Source: Methanosphaera sp. (GTDB taxonomy: Archaea > Methanobacteriota > Methanobacteria > Methanobacteriales > Methanobacteriaceae). From it: a DNA stretch of 64,000 bases. Positions 17,220-27,275 of the stretch are shown here, piece by piece. How positions within the stretch are numbered: position 1 is the first letter of the stretch; each line of letters opens with the position of its first letter. The position numbers and the translations under genes were made by a program. Below the pieces are notes generated by a model. That model made no database searches and was not told where the DNA came from. It saw only the letters and a program-made list of their open reading frames with translations. The stretch is taken from contig NZ_JALEKL010000009.1 of the NCBI RefSeq assembly GCF_022768985.1, positions 62,001 through 126,000 on the forward strand, written 5' to 3'.

Positions 17220-17789
17220 ATGATAGAAATTGAAATAAAAGCAAAAATTAATGATTCAAAAAAAGCAATGGAAGATCTAGGCAAAATTGGTGCAACATAT
17301 TCACATACAGAAAGACAACATGACATCTACTTTAATGCACCAGATAAAGATTATGCAAAAACAGATGAAGCATTAAGAATACGTCAAATTCCTGATGGTG
17401 ATGACTTTAAACGTATCCTAACATATAAAGGACCTAAAATCAACTCAAAAAGTAAAACAAGAAAAGAAGTAGAAGTTGAAATTTCAGATGTAGATGCTAT
17501 GAATGAAATACTAGTAAATCTTGGATTTAAGGCATCTGCAATAGTATCTAAAATTAGACGTATATTTAACTATGAAGACTATACTATCACACTTGATAAG
17601 ATTGAAGAATTAGGATACTACATGGAAATAGAATATGTAACAGATGATGAAGCTAAAGTTGATGAAATGTGTGATAATATAATGGGAGTATTTGAAAAAT
17701 TAGGTATTACAGATGGTTTTGAAAGAACCTCCTATCTTGAACTTCTAGAACAAGTTAAAGATGTATCAGTTAAAGATAATGAAGAATAA
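17220..17789 (+). CDS. CYTH-domain phosphohydrolase/cyclase (CyaB-like, class IV adenylate cyclase family)
   Basis: The 189-residue protein starts with the family-defining EIEIKAK motif (residues 3-9). Further CYTH tunnel residues follow: RIRQ near 58, a Lys in LTYKGP near 72, RKEVEVEI near 85, then KIRRIF near 115, TLDKIEELGYYMEIE near 126, and a late SYLELL. These charged residues line an eight-stranded tunnel that binds triphosphates with divalent metal. Members include class IV adenylate cyclases, thiamine triphosphatases and tripolyphosphatases; which activity applies here cannot be told. GAGGAAAT precedes the ATG. The gene stands alone. Confidence 0.8.
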   Translation: MIEIEIKAKINDSKKAMEDLGKIGATYSHTERQHDIYFNAPDKDYAKTDEALRIRQIPDGDDFKRILTYKGPKINSKSKTRKEVEVEISDVDAMNEILVNLGFKASAIVSKIRRIFNYEDYTITLDKIEELGYYMEIEYVTDDEAKVDEMCDNIMGVFEKLGITDGFERTSYLELLEQVKDVSVKDNEE

Positions 17790-18039
17790 ATAAAATTACA
17801 TCATTGTCCACCATATTTTTTTTTATTAATTTAGTTAGTATTAATTAAAAGATTATATAATTTAAAAAATATAGAATATACTATTATTAACTAATAAAAT
17901 ATATAAAAAATAATGTTATAATTTTAGTGTTAAAAAAAAATTCAATGGGATGGAATTTAAAAAAACACATATGAAAAATGATAATATTTCATTTTTTTAA
18001 AAACAATTTACACAAATTAAATCAAGGGATGGTAAACCA

Positions 18040-19209
18040 ATGGATAGATTTGTAAGTATATACAACCAAGAAGTAGAATACGATTTTCCTAAGAAAATAA
18101 ACATATACGATACAACTCTAAGAGATGGAGAACAAACACCAGGTGTATTTTTCTCTGTTGATGAAAAATTAGAAATAGCACATAAACTCGATGAACTTGG
18201 AGTAGGCCAGATTGAAGCTGGATTTCCAAGAGTTTCAGAAAATGAAAAACTTGCAGTAAAAACTATTGCAAATGAAGGACTTGATGCAGGTATCATATGT
18301 CTTACACGTACAAAACAAGAAGATATAGATGCAGCTCTTGATGCAGATGTTGATGGAGTAATTACATTTATGGGACTATCTGATCTTCACCTAGAAGTTA
18401 AGATGAACAAACCAAGAGAAGAAGTAAATGAAATCTGTATGAATGCAGTAGACTATGCAAAAGATCATGGACTATTTGTAGCATTTTCAGCAGAAGATGC
18501 AACAAGAACAGAACTTCCAAAACTAATAGATATCTACAAACAAGCAGAAGAACATAAAGCAGACAGAATACACATCGCAGATACAACAGGATCAATAAAT
18601 CCATCAGCAATGAGATATCTAGTACGTAATATTAAAAAAGAAATCAATACAGAAATTGCACTTCACTGTCACAACGACTTTGGAATGGCAGTAATTAACT
18701 GTATTGCAGGACTTCAAGAAGGTGCATCTGCAATTTCAACAACAGTAAATGGAATTGGTGAAAGAGCAGGAAACACATCACTTGAAGAGCTAACAATGGC
18801 ACTTAAACTATTATATAACAAAGATCTTGGATTTAAAACAGAAATTATCCATGAACTATCAACAATTGTATCAAAATATAGTGAAATACCAATAGCAGAC
18901 AACAAACCTGTAGTTGGAAATAACATATTTAGACATGAATCAGGAATACATGTAGATGCAATACTTAAAAATCCACTAGCATATGAACCATATGTACCTG
19001 AAATGGTTGGAACAAAAAGACAAATTGTACTAGGTAAACATTCAGGAAAAGCAGCAGTAGCAGAAAAACTTGACACATTAAATATAAAAGTTGACGATGC
19101 AAAACTTCTTGAAACTGTAGATCTTGTTAAAAAAGAAAGAGAAAAAGGAGAAAATATAACAAACGAAAAATTCAATGAAATACTCCAAAAAGCAAATATT
19201 GATGGATGA
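18040..19209 (+). CDS. aksA: Homocitrate synthase family enzyme AksA (coenzyme B biosynthesis)
   Basis: The 389-residue protein has the HMGL-like TIM barrel of the isopropylmalate/homocitrate/citramalate synthases. YDTTLRDGEQTPG at about 23 gives the catalytic Arg and metal-binding Asp, and HCHNDFGMA near 208 and NGIGERAGN near 237 complete the site. It lacks the roughly 120-residue C-terminal leucine-sensing domain of LeuA, and its sequence resembles archaeal AksA. AksA condenses acetyl-CoA with 2-oxoglutarate and its chain-extended homologues, leading to 2-oxosuberate for coenzyme B. The downstream aksD, nine bases away, supports this over LeuA or CimA. The ribosome-binding site is GGGATGGT. 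Confidence 0.82.
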   Translation: MDRFVSIYNQEVEYDFPKKINIYDTTLRDGEQTPGVFFSVDEKLEIAHKLDELGVGQIEAGFPRVSENEKLAVKTIANEGLDAGIICLTRTKQEDIDAALDADVDGVITFMGLSDLHLEVKMNKPREEVNEICMNAVDYAKDHGLFVAFSAEDATRTELPKLIDIYKQAEEHKADRIHIADTTGSINPSAMRYLVRNIKKEINTEIALHCHNDFGMAVINCIAGLQEGASAISTTVNGIGERAGNTSLEELTMALKLLYNKDLGFKTEIIHELSTIVSKYSEIPIADNKPVVGNNIFRHESGIHVDAILKNPLAYEPYVPEMVGTKRQIVLGKHSGKAAVAEKLDTLNIKVDDAKLLETVDLVKKEREKGENITNEKFNEILQKANIDG

Positions 19210-19218
19210 GGAAAACAT

Positions 19219-20466
19219 ATGAATATAACTGAAAAAATACTGGCTAAATCTGCAAATAAAACAGAAGTGCAACCAGATGAAACAATAAATGCAAATATTG
19301 ATATTGCAATGAGTCATGATGGTACATCACCACCTACAATTAAAGTATTTGAAAAACTAACAGACAAAGTATGGGATCCAGAGAAAATTGTACTTGTATT
19401 TGACCATAATGTACCTGCAAATACAATAGGATCAGCAGAATTCCAACAAGTAGTACGTGAATTTGGAAAAAAACAAAACATAAAAAACATGTACATACAA
19501 GGAGAAGGAGTATGTCACCAAGTACTACCAGAAATGGGACATATTAAGCCTTCAACTGTTGTTGTAGGTGCAGATTCACACACATGTACCTATGGTGCAT
19601 TTGGTGCATTTTCAACAGGTCTTGGAGCAACAGATTTAGCATTAGTATATGCTACAGGACAAACATGGATTAAAGTACCACACTCACTTAAACTTAATGT
19701 TAATGGTACACTTGGTGAAAATACCTACTCAAAAGATGTTATATTAAATATCATTAAAACTCTTGGATCATACGGTGCAACATATAAGGCACTTGAATTT
19801 CATGGTGATACAATAGATAATATGTCACCTGATGCAAGAATGACAATGACAAATATGGCAATTGAATGTGGAGCAAAAAATGGTATAATGATACCAAATA
19901 AACAAACAGAAGAATATCTTGCAGCACGTGGTGTAACAGATTATGAAATTACAACACCAGATAAAGATGCAGAGTATGAAAAAGTATATGATTTTGATGT
20001 TGATGATTTACAACCACAAGTTGCATGTCCACACAATGTAGATAATGTTGAAGATGTAGATAAAGTAAGTGGAACTACAATTAACCAAGCAGTACTTGGT
20101 TCATGTACAAATGGACGTTATGAGGATTTAGAACAAGCAGCTGAAATTCTTAAAGGAAACAAAGTACATCCTGATGTTCAACTTCTAGTATTCCCTGCAT
20201 CAAGAAAAATCTATCAAGATGCAATAGATTCAGGAATTATTCAAACACTCCTTGATTCAAATGCTATAATTTGTAATCCTGGTTGTGGACCATGTCTTGG
20301 TGCACATATGGGTGTAATGGATGATAATATGAGTTGTATTTCAACAACAAATAGAAACTTCCTTGGACGTATGGGTAGTGCAAAATCATTTGTATATCTA
20401 TCAAATCCAAAAGTTGTAGCAGCATCAGCTATACGTGGTGAAATTACAAATCCTAGTGATATATAA
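19219..20466 (+). CDS. aksD: Homoaconitase large subunit AksD (3-isopropylmalate dehydratase family)
   Basis: The 415-residue aconitase-family large subunit carries the three [4Fe-4S] cysteines in GSCTNGRYEDL (near 295) and CNPGCGPCLGAHMG (near 355), plus VGADSHTCTYGAFGAF near 115. In the aks pathway it isomerises homocitrate and longer homologues to the iso forms, working with a small subunit (AksE), which is not in this window. Sequence alone does not fully separate AksD from LeuC; the immediate linkage to aksA favours AksD. GATGAGGAAA, overlapping the end of aksA, acts as ribosome-binding site. Confidence 0.8.
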   Translation: MNITEKILAKSANKTEVQPDETINANIDIAMSHDGTSPPTIKVFEKLTDKVWDPEKIVLVFDHNVPANTIGSAEFQQVVREFGKKQNIKNMYIQGEGVCHQVLPEMGHIKPSTVVVGADSHTCTYGAFGAFSTGLGATDLALVYATGQTWIKVPHSLKLNVNGTLGENTYSKDVILNIIKTLGSYGATYKALEFHGDTIDNMSPDARMTMTNMAIECGAKNGIMIPNKQTEEYLAARGVTDYEITTPDKDAEYEKVYDFDVDDLQPQVACPHNVDNVEDVDKVSGTTINQAVLGSCTNGRYEDLEQAAEILKGNKVHPDVQLLVFPASRKIYQDAIDSGIIQTLLDSNAIICNPGCGPCLGAHMGVMDDNMSCISTTNRNFLGRMGSAKSFVYLSNPKVVAASAIRGEITNPSDI

Positions 20467-20544
20467 TTTCACAAATTTTACATAACCTCCTTTCAATTAC
20501 CTTTTTCTTTAATTAAATTATTTTAAAAATCAGTAGTTAAAAAA

Positions 20545-20602
20545 AGTTTTTTATCTAAAAAAAAGAGAAGATTAAGGGTATTTCTCCCAAATTATTGAGA
20601 AA
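20545..20602 (-). terminator. Hairpin terminator of the MATE gene
   Basis: On the minus strand, downstream of the MATE stop, TTTCTC and GAGAAA (20581-20586 and 20597-20602) form a 6-bp stem with a ten-base loop, followed by a C/T-rich stretch and an eight-base T tract near 20555-20562. Confidence 0.45.
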
Positions 20603-20622
20603 AATAGATTATACATTTTTTT

Positions 20623-22014
20623 TTATACTGGTGTTGTTTTAATATCAATATCTTCATGTGATTGTTTCATAATTTTATTTATATAGTATTTTGCATATAC
20701 TAATGCTACTATTCCACCAATAAATCCACCTATTACAATTCCTCCATAGATTCCAAATTCACCAAGTCCAAGTGTTACAGCAAAGAGTATTGCAAATATA
20801 TATTCACATACTGTACATCTAAACATTTTAATTACAAATGCTGTTATTCCTTTTCCTATTCCTTGGAAGAACATTACAGATAGTGTTCCGAAACATACAC
20901 CATAGAATTTAAGTACCATTATACGTAGTGCTAGTGCTATGTGTGGTATCATTGATGCTGTTTGTTGATTTGTAAATGCTGTACATAGTTGTGGTGCAAA
21001 TACTAAAAAGATTACTACAAGTATTGTTGTTATAGTTAGTGTTAATTTTAGTCCATATCCAAATGATTGTTTTAGTTTTTTGAAGTCTTTTGATCCATAT
21101 GCTGCTCCTGCTACTGTAATTAATGCAAATCCTATTCCTGATATTGGTAGATCTACTACTTCAATTAGTCTTAGTACTGCTGCATATGTTGCAACTCCAT
21201 TTACTCCTCCTGCTGTTACAAAGAGCCAGTTTCCTATTATACTTAGTGAACTAAGCATGATACATTCAATTGTATATGGTATTGCTATGTTAAATAGATC
21301 AAGTACTATTGCTTTGTTAAATTTAAAGTTACTGAGTGATAAGTCAAGATATATGTCTTTTTTATACTGTATCCAGTAGAAAAGTATTAGACAACTTATA
21401 AGTGTTGAAAGTACTGTTGCATATGCTGCTCCACTTATTCCCATGTGAAGATAGTATATGAATATTGGATCTAGTATCATATTTAGTATTGATGTTGCCA
21501 TCATTGCATACATTACACGTTTTGCATTTCCTTCTGCTCTTAGTATTGCTATTGCAATGTTGTTATATAGTGTTATAAATAAGCATCCAAACTGTATATA
21601 ACTATAATTTAATGCTGCTTGTGTTGCACTTCCTGCATTCATCCACATTAGTATTGTTGGTAATGCAAGACATAAGGATATTCCACATATTATTGATATT
21701 ATCAGTGTTATTATCATTCCATGTAATGCCGTGTTATTTGCTTGTTTATAGTTATTTGATCCTATAAATCTTGCAATTAAACTATTTACTGCTATTTCTG
21801 TACCACTTCCCAGACTCATTGCTATCATTAAAAGTGGTGCTACAAATCCTATTGCAGCTAATTCTTCCATTCCTAATCCTGCAACCCATATTTCATCTGC
21901 TATATTGTATAATGTTACAAATAGCATACTAAATATTATTGGCCATGCTAATTTTTTTATTGCTGTTTTATGATCGCCCATTATAAGATCGATATTGTCG
22001 TTTGTCTCTGCCAT
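20623..22014 (-). CDS. MATE-family multidrug/metabolite exporter
   Basis: The 463-residue integral membrane protein has about twelve hydrophobic segments in two similar halves, as in the MATE family. The N-terminal half includes KLAWPIIFSMLF near 18, then GLGMEELAAIGFVAPLLM near 50 and SLIARFIGSNN near 84. The C-terminal half repeats the pattern near 275 (PISGIGFALITVAGAAYGS). These carriers export cationic compounds, drugs or metabolites in exchange for Na+ or H+. The substrate cannot be inferred. The start is supported by GGAGTGGGAT upstream of the ATG. A clear TATA box (22126-22133) would drive it, and the gene is monocistronic. Confidence 0.88.
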   Translation of the reverse strand: MAETNDNIDLIMGDHKTAIKKLAWPIIFSMLFVTLYNIADEIWVAGLGMEELAAIGFVAPLLMIAMSLGSGTEIAVNSLIARFIGSNNYKQANNTALHGMIITLIISIICGISLCLALPTILMWMNAGSATQAALNYSYIQFGCLFITLYNNIAIAILRAEGNAKRVMYAMMATSILNMILDPIFIYYLHMGISGAAYATVLSTLISCLILFYWIQYKKDIYLDLSLSNFKFNKAIVLDLFNIAIPYTIECIMLSSLSIIGNWLFVTAGGVNGVATYAAVLRLIEVVDLPISGIGFALITVAGAAYGSKDFKKLKQSFGYGLKLTLTITTILVVIFLVFAPQLCTAFTNQQTASMIPHIALALRIMVLKFYGVCFGTLSVMFFQGIGKGITAFVIKMFRCTVCEYIFAILFAVTLGLGEFGIYGGIVIGGFIGGIVALVYAKYYINKIMKQSHEDIDIKTTPV

Positions 22015-22372
22015 TTTTGGATCCCACTCCTTTTATTGCATTAGAATAATTATTAAAAAATTTATTTTATTTAAATTAAAAATTATTAGTTTTAATTATC
22101 TATAAAAACATTTTATAGCGTTATGATATATAAACTTAAAGTAAAAAAGAGAAATTCATAAAATATTTAAAATTAATTAATTTATATAAAAAATAGTTCG
22201 TATTTAAACGTATTTTAATTTTATAAGAGTAAATAACAACTATTTAGACTAAATAAACAACCATATAAGCTATAAGTTATATGTTAATATTAAAAAAGTA
22301 GGTGTAAAAAAAGTAAAGATGAAAGAGTAAAGTGAAATTTACTCTTGTTTGTATTTAGAAATTAAATATTCT
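22015..22372. other. Intergenic region between the MATE gene and an adhesin-like gene
   Basis: No coding frame is visible. The region contains the MATE promoter (TATATATC-type TATA box at about 22126-22133 on the minus strand, leader about 85 bases) and, next to the adhesin stop, a hairpin terminator at 22323-22346. Confidence 0.5.
22323..22346 (-). terminator. Hairpin terminator after the 825-residue adhesin-like gene
   Basis: AAGAGTAAA (22323-22331) and TTTACTCTT (22338-22346) form a perfect 9-bp stem with a six-base loop. On the minus strand it lies 27 bases after the stop codon and is followed by a T-rich stretch ending in seven Ts. Confidence 0.6.
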
Positions 22373-24850
22373 TTATTCAATTATAAGTGGAATATTAAGT
22401 ATTGCCTCATTATATCTTTTTGACTCTCCAACTTTTATTGTAAGAGTTTGTTTTAGTGATGAAGATTGTGCAACCACAGGTGTTATATAATCAAAATAAA
22501 ACACTCCATCAACTAGTGTAATGTTGGTTTTATATGTGATATTGTTAATTTTATAACATAACTTAACTTCTCCAACATAATTGTTATGTGAGTCAACAAG
22601 TGTAATTGGAACTCTAATACCACTATCACTCATAAGATAGAGTGTTGAGTTATCTTTAAGATAGATGTTATCTTTTGCAACTTGAAGTATTTGAGTTTGC
22701 ATATTTGCATTCTTATTTTCATCACCTGAATACTTAATTGAAATTGTATAGTTTCCAGGATTAAATGTATATGGAATAGTATAATTTATCACTGCTTTTC
22801 CATCAACAACTCTAATATCTGACTGTTGTGTTTTTCCATTTATTTTAAATACAATTTTTCCTGTTGTAATGTTTTGATTTGCCATTTTTACTGATACAAC
22901 TATCTTAATTGTATCTCCAACTTTTATTGGCTTTTTATTGTTATCTATACTTATTTTAATTGAAACATCACGTTTTGGAATCATTACTGTAATATTTTTA
23001 TTAAGTATATCACCATTATTATTTGCAATAATATTTAATATGTAGCTATTATATCTCCAGGATGTTGGTATGTCATATATAGCTGTAAGTTTTCCATTTA
23101 CAATTTTCTGATTTTTAATAATTGTCTTTGAATTAACTTTTATTGATGTTTTAGCATTAATATCACTAGGTAAGTTATATGTAACTTCTATTGTTTGATT
23201 GTTATTTATGAGTTTATATGTAATATCTGATTTTATAGCATTAAGTATAAGTCTTTGATTGTCAACTCTTACTGTTATATTAGTTGTATCGTTTGCAACT
23301 ACTATATTTTCAACACTACCATTAATACTTTGGAAATTTTCATTATATGTAGCATTACATGTAGGATATATTACATCACGAACTGGAAGAGGTTGTGTAA
23401 TTTCATTGCCATTATTTAATGTATTAAGTGTTACTTTTATGTGTGATTGTAGATTTTCAATGAGTGGTGTTGTATTCATAAACTTCATAACAACCCAACT
23501 ATTTGGTGTTACTCCCATCTTTTTAAAGTCTGGATTATTTAAGCTCCACCAATTATTTTCAACTGATTTAATTTTATATCCATTATATACTTCTTTTGAA
23601 GTTTCTGCATCATCATTTAAAAACACATTATATTCAAGGTCAATAAATCCAACAGAATATATTGCACCACCACAACTTCCTGCACTATTTGAATCGTATA
23701 TACAACGTCTTGATGTGATTGTTCCATAGTTGTTATCTACATCTGTAGAGTTAAGTGTTATTATTGCACCACCATTTATACCTGCACTATTTTCTGTAAA
23801 GTTACAATCAATTAATATAATATTACCATTTTCTTTTGCTGTCCATGGTATGTTTTCTATTGCTCCACCACTTTCACCTGCTGTATTTGATGTAAATGTG
23901 GAATTTATTGCTGTGAAGTTATTTGTATTTGTTATTGCACCACCCATATAATTTGCATTATTATATAGGAAGTTTGAATTTAAGACATTACATATTCCTG
24001 TTGTATAGATTGCACCACCATAGTATGTTTGTGCTGAATTTTTAAGAAACATTGAATTTTCAATATCTAATTTTCCAAATGCATTATATATTGCAGCACC
24101 ACTTACTGCTGTATTTTGTATAAATCGTGAATTATTAACTGTCATATTTCCACGAATATTATAGAGTGATCCTCCAACATTATAGGTGTGATCAAGACGC
24201 ATTAATGAATTATTAATATTTACAACTCCACCATTATTATATACTGATGCTCCCCATGATGCTGTGTTTGATTCAAATGTTGAATCTTTAACATCAACTT
24301 CTCCTGTTGTATAGATTGCACCACCTTTTGCTGTTCTATTAAGGCATGTGTTGTTTATTATATCAACACCAATTAGTGTGAGTTTTCCCTGGTTGTTTAT
24401 TGTAGCTATAGTTTCAGATTGATGATTATTTATTGTTAGATTTATTAGTGTAAGATGTGAGTTTTTAGTTATATTAAAGAGGTGATCTGTTGAATTTGTT
24501 GAAATATATGTATTTGTTGTGGAATTTCCAATTATTGTCACGTTATTGTCAACTATTATTGGATCAACTTTGTAGTTTCCTTCATCGAGATTTATTATTG
24601 TATTGTTTTTTTCATTTACCTGTTTTTGTGTTATTGTTTTTGTTGAATCTTCTTTTTTAGATGTTTTTTGATTTGTATATATCCTATTATCTATGCTTTT
24701 ATCTACATCAGCTGCTGTATTTATTTCATCTGTATGATGATCTTTAAGTTGAATATTATCTACTGTTAGATTATCACTACTTTCAGCTGCTGCTGTTGAT
24801 ATAAATATCATTAAAACCATGCAAAATAATAGGAAATATTTCTTATTCAT
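22373..24850 (-). CDS. Adhesin-like protein: beta-helix followed by Ig-like repeats
   Basis: The 825-residue protein starts with a signal peptide (Lys-rich n-region, hydrophobic core to about residue 20, cleavage near STAAAESS). A Thr/Asn/Lys-rich spacer follows to about 75. A right-handed beta-helix (about 80-440) contains repeated GGAIY/GGAIT motifs of the Chlamydia-PMP type, ending in a NNWWSLNNPDF block. Ig-like domains with the FKINGK and YSGDENKN signatures occupy about 560-825. No C-terminal membrane anchor or pseudomurein-binding repeat is seen, so attachment is unknown. Such proteins are exported and thought to mediate contact with host or other cells. AGGAG precedes the ATG. A TATAATATT element lies about 130 bases upstream. 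Confidence 0.85.
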   Translation of the reverse strand: MNKKYFLLFCMVLMIFISTAAAESSDNLTVDNIQLKDHHTDEINTAADVDKSIDNRIYTNQKTSKKEDSTKTITQKQVNEKNNTIINLDEGNYKVDPIIVDNNVTIIGNSTTNTYISTNSTDHLFNITKNSHLTLINLTINNHQSETIATINNQGKLTLIGVDIINNTCLNRTAKGGAIYTTGEVDVKDSTFESNTASWGASVYNNGGVVNINNSLMRLDHTYNVGGSLYNIRGNMTVNNSRFIQNTAVSGAAIYNAFGKLDIENSMFLKNSAQTYYGGAIYTTGICNVLNSNFLYNNANYMGGAITNTNNFTAINSTFTSNTAGESGGAIENIPWTAKENGNIILIDCNFTENSAGINGGAIITLNSTDVDNNYGTITSRRCIYDSNSAGSCGGAIYSVGFIDLEYNVFLNDDAETSKEVYNGYKIKSVENNWWSLNNPDFKKMGVTPNSWVVMKFMNTTPLIENLQSHIKVTLNTLNNGNEITQPLPVRDVIYPTCNATYNENFQSINGSVENIVVANDTTNITVRVDNQRLILNAIKSDITYKLINNNQTIEVTYNLPSDINAKTSIKVNSKTIIKNQKIVNGKLTAIYDIPTSWRYNSYILNIIANNNGDILNKNITVMIPKRDVSIKISIDNNKKPIKVGDTIKIVVSVKMANQNITTGKIVFKINGKTQQSDIRVVDGKAVINYTIPYTFNPGNYTISIKYSGDENKNANMQTQILQVAKDNIYLKDNSTLYLMSDSGIRVPITLVDSHNNYVGEVKLCYKINNITYKTNITLVDGVFYFDYITPVVAQSSSLKQTLTIKVGESKRYNEAILNIPLIIE

Positions 24851-25130
24851 TTTAAAATTTCTCCTATTTTTAGTTTTTAATTAAATATGATATTATATAT
24901 AACACAACCAATATTTTAACTATTTCAATTTATTTAAAAAATTATAAAAAAAACTTTAACAATTATGGAAAACTAATATTATACTATTGAAAACTATTCA
25001 TGTAACTAATATTTAATAAAGATAAAAAATAGAGTTAACAATAAGATAAACAATCAAAACCCTACTATATAAATTATAGAATTTGGAAGATTATTTATTA
25101 TATCAAAAAAATATAAAGGAGATTAAAATA

Positions 25131-26204
25131 ATGAAGGGAGTTATTTTAGCAGGTGGACATGGAACACGTCTAAGACCATTAACACACACCGGACCTAAAC
25201 AACTAATACCTATTGCAAATAAACCAGTAATATTATATGCAATAGAAGATCTACGTGATGCAGGAATTACAGATATAGGAATAATTCTTGGAACAAATAT
25301 GCCAGAGAAAATAAAAAATGCACTAGGTGATGGATCAGAATTTGGTGTAAATATTACATACATCATGCAAGGTGAACCAAAAGGACTTGCACATGCAGCA
25401 GCAACAGCAAAAGACTTTGTAGATGGAGATTCATTTGTAATGTATCTAGGAGATAACATACTAAAATCTGGAATTGAAGAATTTGTAGATGGATTTGATG
25501 AATCAGAATTTGCATCAAGACTACTACTTCAAGAAGTTGAAGATCCAAGACAATTTGGAGTAGCAGAACTAAATAATGAAGGAAAAATCATAAATCTTGT
25601 TGAAAAACCAGAACATCCAAAAAGTAACCTAGCACTAGTTGGAATATACCTATTTAAAAACAATATCTTCGATGCAATAGATAAAATAAAACCATCCTGG
25701 AGAAATGAACTAGAAATAACAGATGCAATACAACAACTAATAGATGAAAAACAAAGTGTAGATTCATTTGTTGTAGAAGGATGGTGGAAAGATACAGGAA
25801 AACCTGAAGATGTACTAGATGCAAACCAATTAATACTTGAAACAATAGACGATGACATCTCAGATGAAGCAATAATAGAAGATGATGTAAAACTTAAAGG
25901 ACGTATCCAGATAGGTAAAAATACCACAATAAAATCAGGAACTGTGATAAAAGGACCTGTAGTTATCGGTGAAAATTGCCAGATAAAAGGATATGTAGGA
26001 CCTTACACCTCAATTGGTGATAATACAGAAATTATAGAAACAGAAATAGATTCATCAATAATAATTGGAAATTCAACAATACACTCAGATAAAAGAATAA
26101 CAGAAAGTCTTCTTGGTGAAAACTCAAAAATAATAACAGACAATGAAAGCTATCCAAAAGGAAGAAGCTTTGTAATTGGTGAAAACTCTATTGTAAAACT
26201 ATAA
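25131..26204 (+). CDS. rmlA: Glucose-1-phosphate thymidylyltransferase, long form (RmlA-like sugar nucleotidyltransferase)
   Basis: The 357-residue protein joins a nucleotidyltransferase domain (1-235; MKGVILAGGHGTRLRPLT with the signature GGxGTRLRP, then PKQLIPIANKP, and LGDN near 105) to a left-handed beta-helix (about 245-350) of hexapeptide repeats. This is the archaeal long RmlA architecture, which makes dTDP-glucose from dTTP and glucose 1-phosphate. RmlB and RmlD are encoded near 58-60 kb, which supports dTDP-rhamnose-type synthesis. The ATG at 25131 is chosen because AAAGGAGA lies just upstream and the protein then starts at the universal motif; an upstream in-frame ATG at 25083 would add 16 residues without homologues. 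The gene is followed by a galU-type gene 32 bases on. Confidence 0.85.
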   Translation: MKGVILAGGHGTRLRPLTHTGPKQLIPIANKPVILYAIEDLRDAGITDIGIILGTNMPEKIKNALGDGSEFGVNITYIMQGEPKGLAHAAATAKDFVDGDSFVMYLGDNILKSGIEEFVDGFDESEFASRLLLQEVEDPRQFGVAELNNEGKIINLVEKPEHPKSNLALVGIYLFKNNIFDAIDKIKPSWRNELEITDAIQQLIDEKQSVDSFVVEGWWKDTGKPEDVLDANQLILETIDDDISDEAIIEDDVKLKGRIQIGKNTTIKSGTVIKGPVVIGENCQIKGYVGPYTSIGDNTEIIETEIDSSIIIGNSTIHSDKRITESLLGENSKIITDNESYPKGRSFVIGENSIVKL

Positions 26205-26236
26205 AAAATAAAATAAAAATTGGAGGATGATAAGAA

Positions 26237-27085
26237 ATGAAAGCAGTTATACCAGCAGCAGGACTAGGTACAAGATTCCTACCTGCTACAAAAGCACAGC
26301 CAAAGGAAATGTTACCAGTATTTAATAAGCCAACAATTCAGTATGTTGTTGAAGAAATTGTACAATCAGGAATTGATGACATACTTATAATTACAGGAAA
26401 AGGTAAAAGATCAATAGAAGATCATTTTGACAGATCATTTGAACTTGAATATACACTTGAACAAAAAGGAAAACTTGACTACCTAGAGCAAGTACAAGAA
26501 ATTACAGATATGGCAGACATCCACTACATTCGTCAGAAAAAACAAAATGGTCTTGGTGATGCAATACTATGTGCTGAAAAACATATTGGTGATGAAGCAT
26601 TTGCTGTACTTTTAGGTGATACAATTACACATTCAAAAGTTCCATGTACAAAACAATTACTTGATGTATATGAAAAATATGGTGGATCAACAATTGCAAT
26701 AGAAACACTACCTGATGCAAAAGTAGAAAGATATGGAATAGTTGATGGAGTAGAAGTTTCAGATAACATCTATGAAGTTAAAAATCTTGTTGAAAAACCA
26801 AAACTTGAAGATGCACCATCAAACCTTGGAATAACAGGACGATACATTCTTACATCTGACATATTTGACAAACTTAAAAATACAAAACCTGGAGTAGGTG
26901 GTGAAATTCAACTTACAGATGCAATAAATGCACAAGACAACGTATATGCTACAACATTTGAAGGTGACATATATGATATTGGAAATACAGTTGAATGGCT
27001 TAAAAGTTCAATAGATATGGCACTTGACTCTGATGATCGTGACCTTATAATTGAATATATGAAATCAAAACTAGATAATTTATAA
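26237..27085 (+). CDS. galU: UTP-glucose-1-phosphate uridylyltransferase (GalU family)
   Basis: The 282-residue protein begins MKAVIPAAGLGTRFLPATKA, the GalU signature, followed by PKEMLPVFNKPTIQYVVEE, GKGKRSIEDHFD near 55, and LGDTI near 132. It makes UDP-glucose from UTP and glucose 1-phosphate, the precursor of UDP-sugars for glycan and wall synthesis. It forms a probable two-gene transcript with the rmlA-type gene upstream; GGAGGATGA precedes the ATG. A T8 tract (about 27096-27103) follows the stop and probably ends transcription. Confidence 0.92.
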   Translation: MKAVIPAAGLGTRFLPATKAQPKEMLPVFNKPTIQYVVEEIVQSGIDDILIITGKGKRSIEDHFDRSFELEYTLEQKGKLDYLEQVQEITDMADIHYIRQKKQNGLGDAILCAEKHIGDEAFAVLLGDTITHSKVPCTKQLLDVYEKYGGSTIAIETLPDAKVERYGIVDGVEVSDNIYEVKNLVEKPKLEDAPSNLGITGRYILTSDIFDKLKNTKPGVGGEIQLTDAINAQDNVYATTFEGDIYDIGNTVEWLKSSIDMALDSDDRDLIIEYMKSKLDNL

Positions 27086-27275
27086 AAGAAAGGTTTTTTT
27101 TATATTCCCTTCAATATCTCCCCCATTCTAAATATTTTTACTTTTTTTGAAAATACTAAATTTAAGATAAATAATGAAAAAATAGTTTTTTTATTAAATT
27201 TGAAATTTTAATTAAAATAATAATAAAATAAGAAAAAAAATAAAAGAAGAAAAGATTTAATTCCATCTTCTTTAT

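Noticed and set aside
18040-19209. LeuA (2-isopropylmalate synthase)
   Set aside because: The C-terminal regulatory domain is missing and the linked gene and sequence resemble the aks pathway; citramalate synthase remains a minor alternative.
25083-25130. Upstream ATG of the rmlA-type gene
   Set aside because: AAAGGAGA and the universal first motif MKGVILAGG place the start at 25131.
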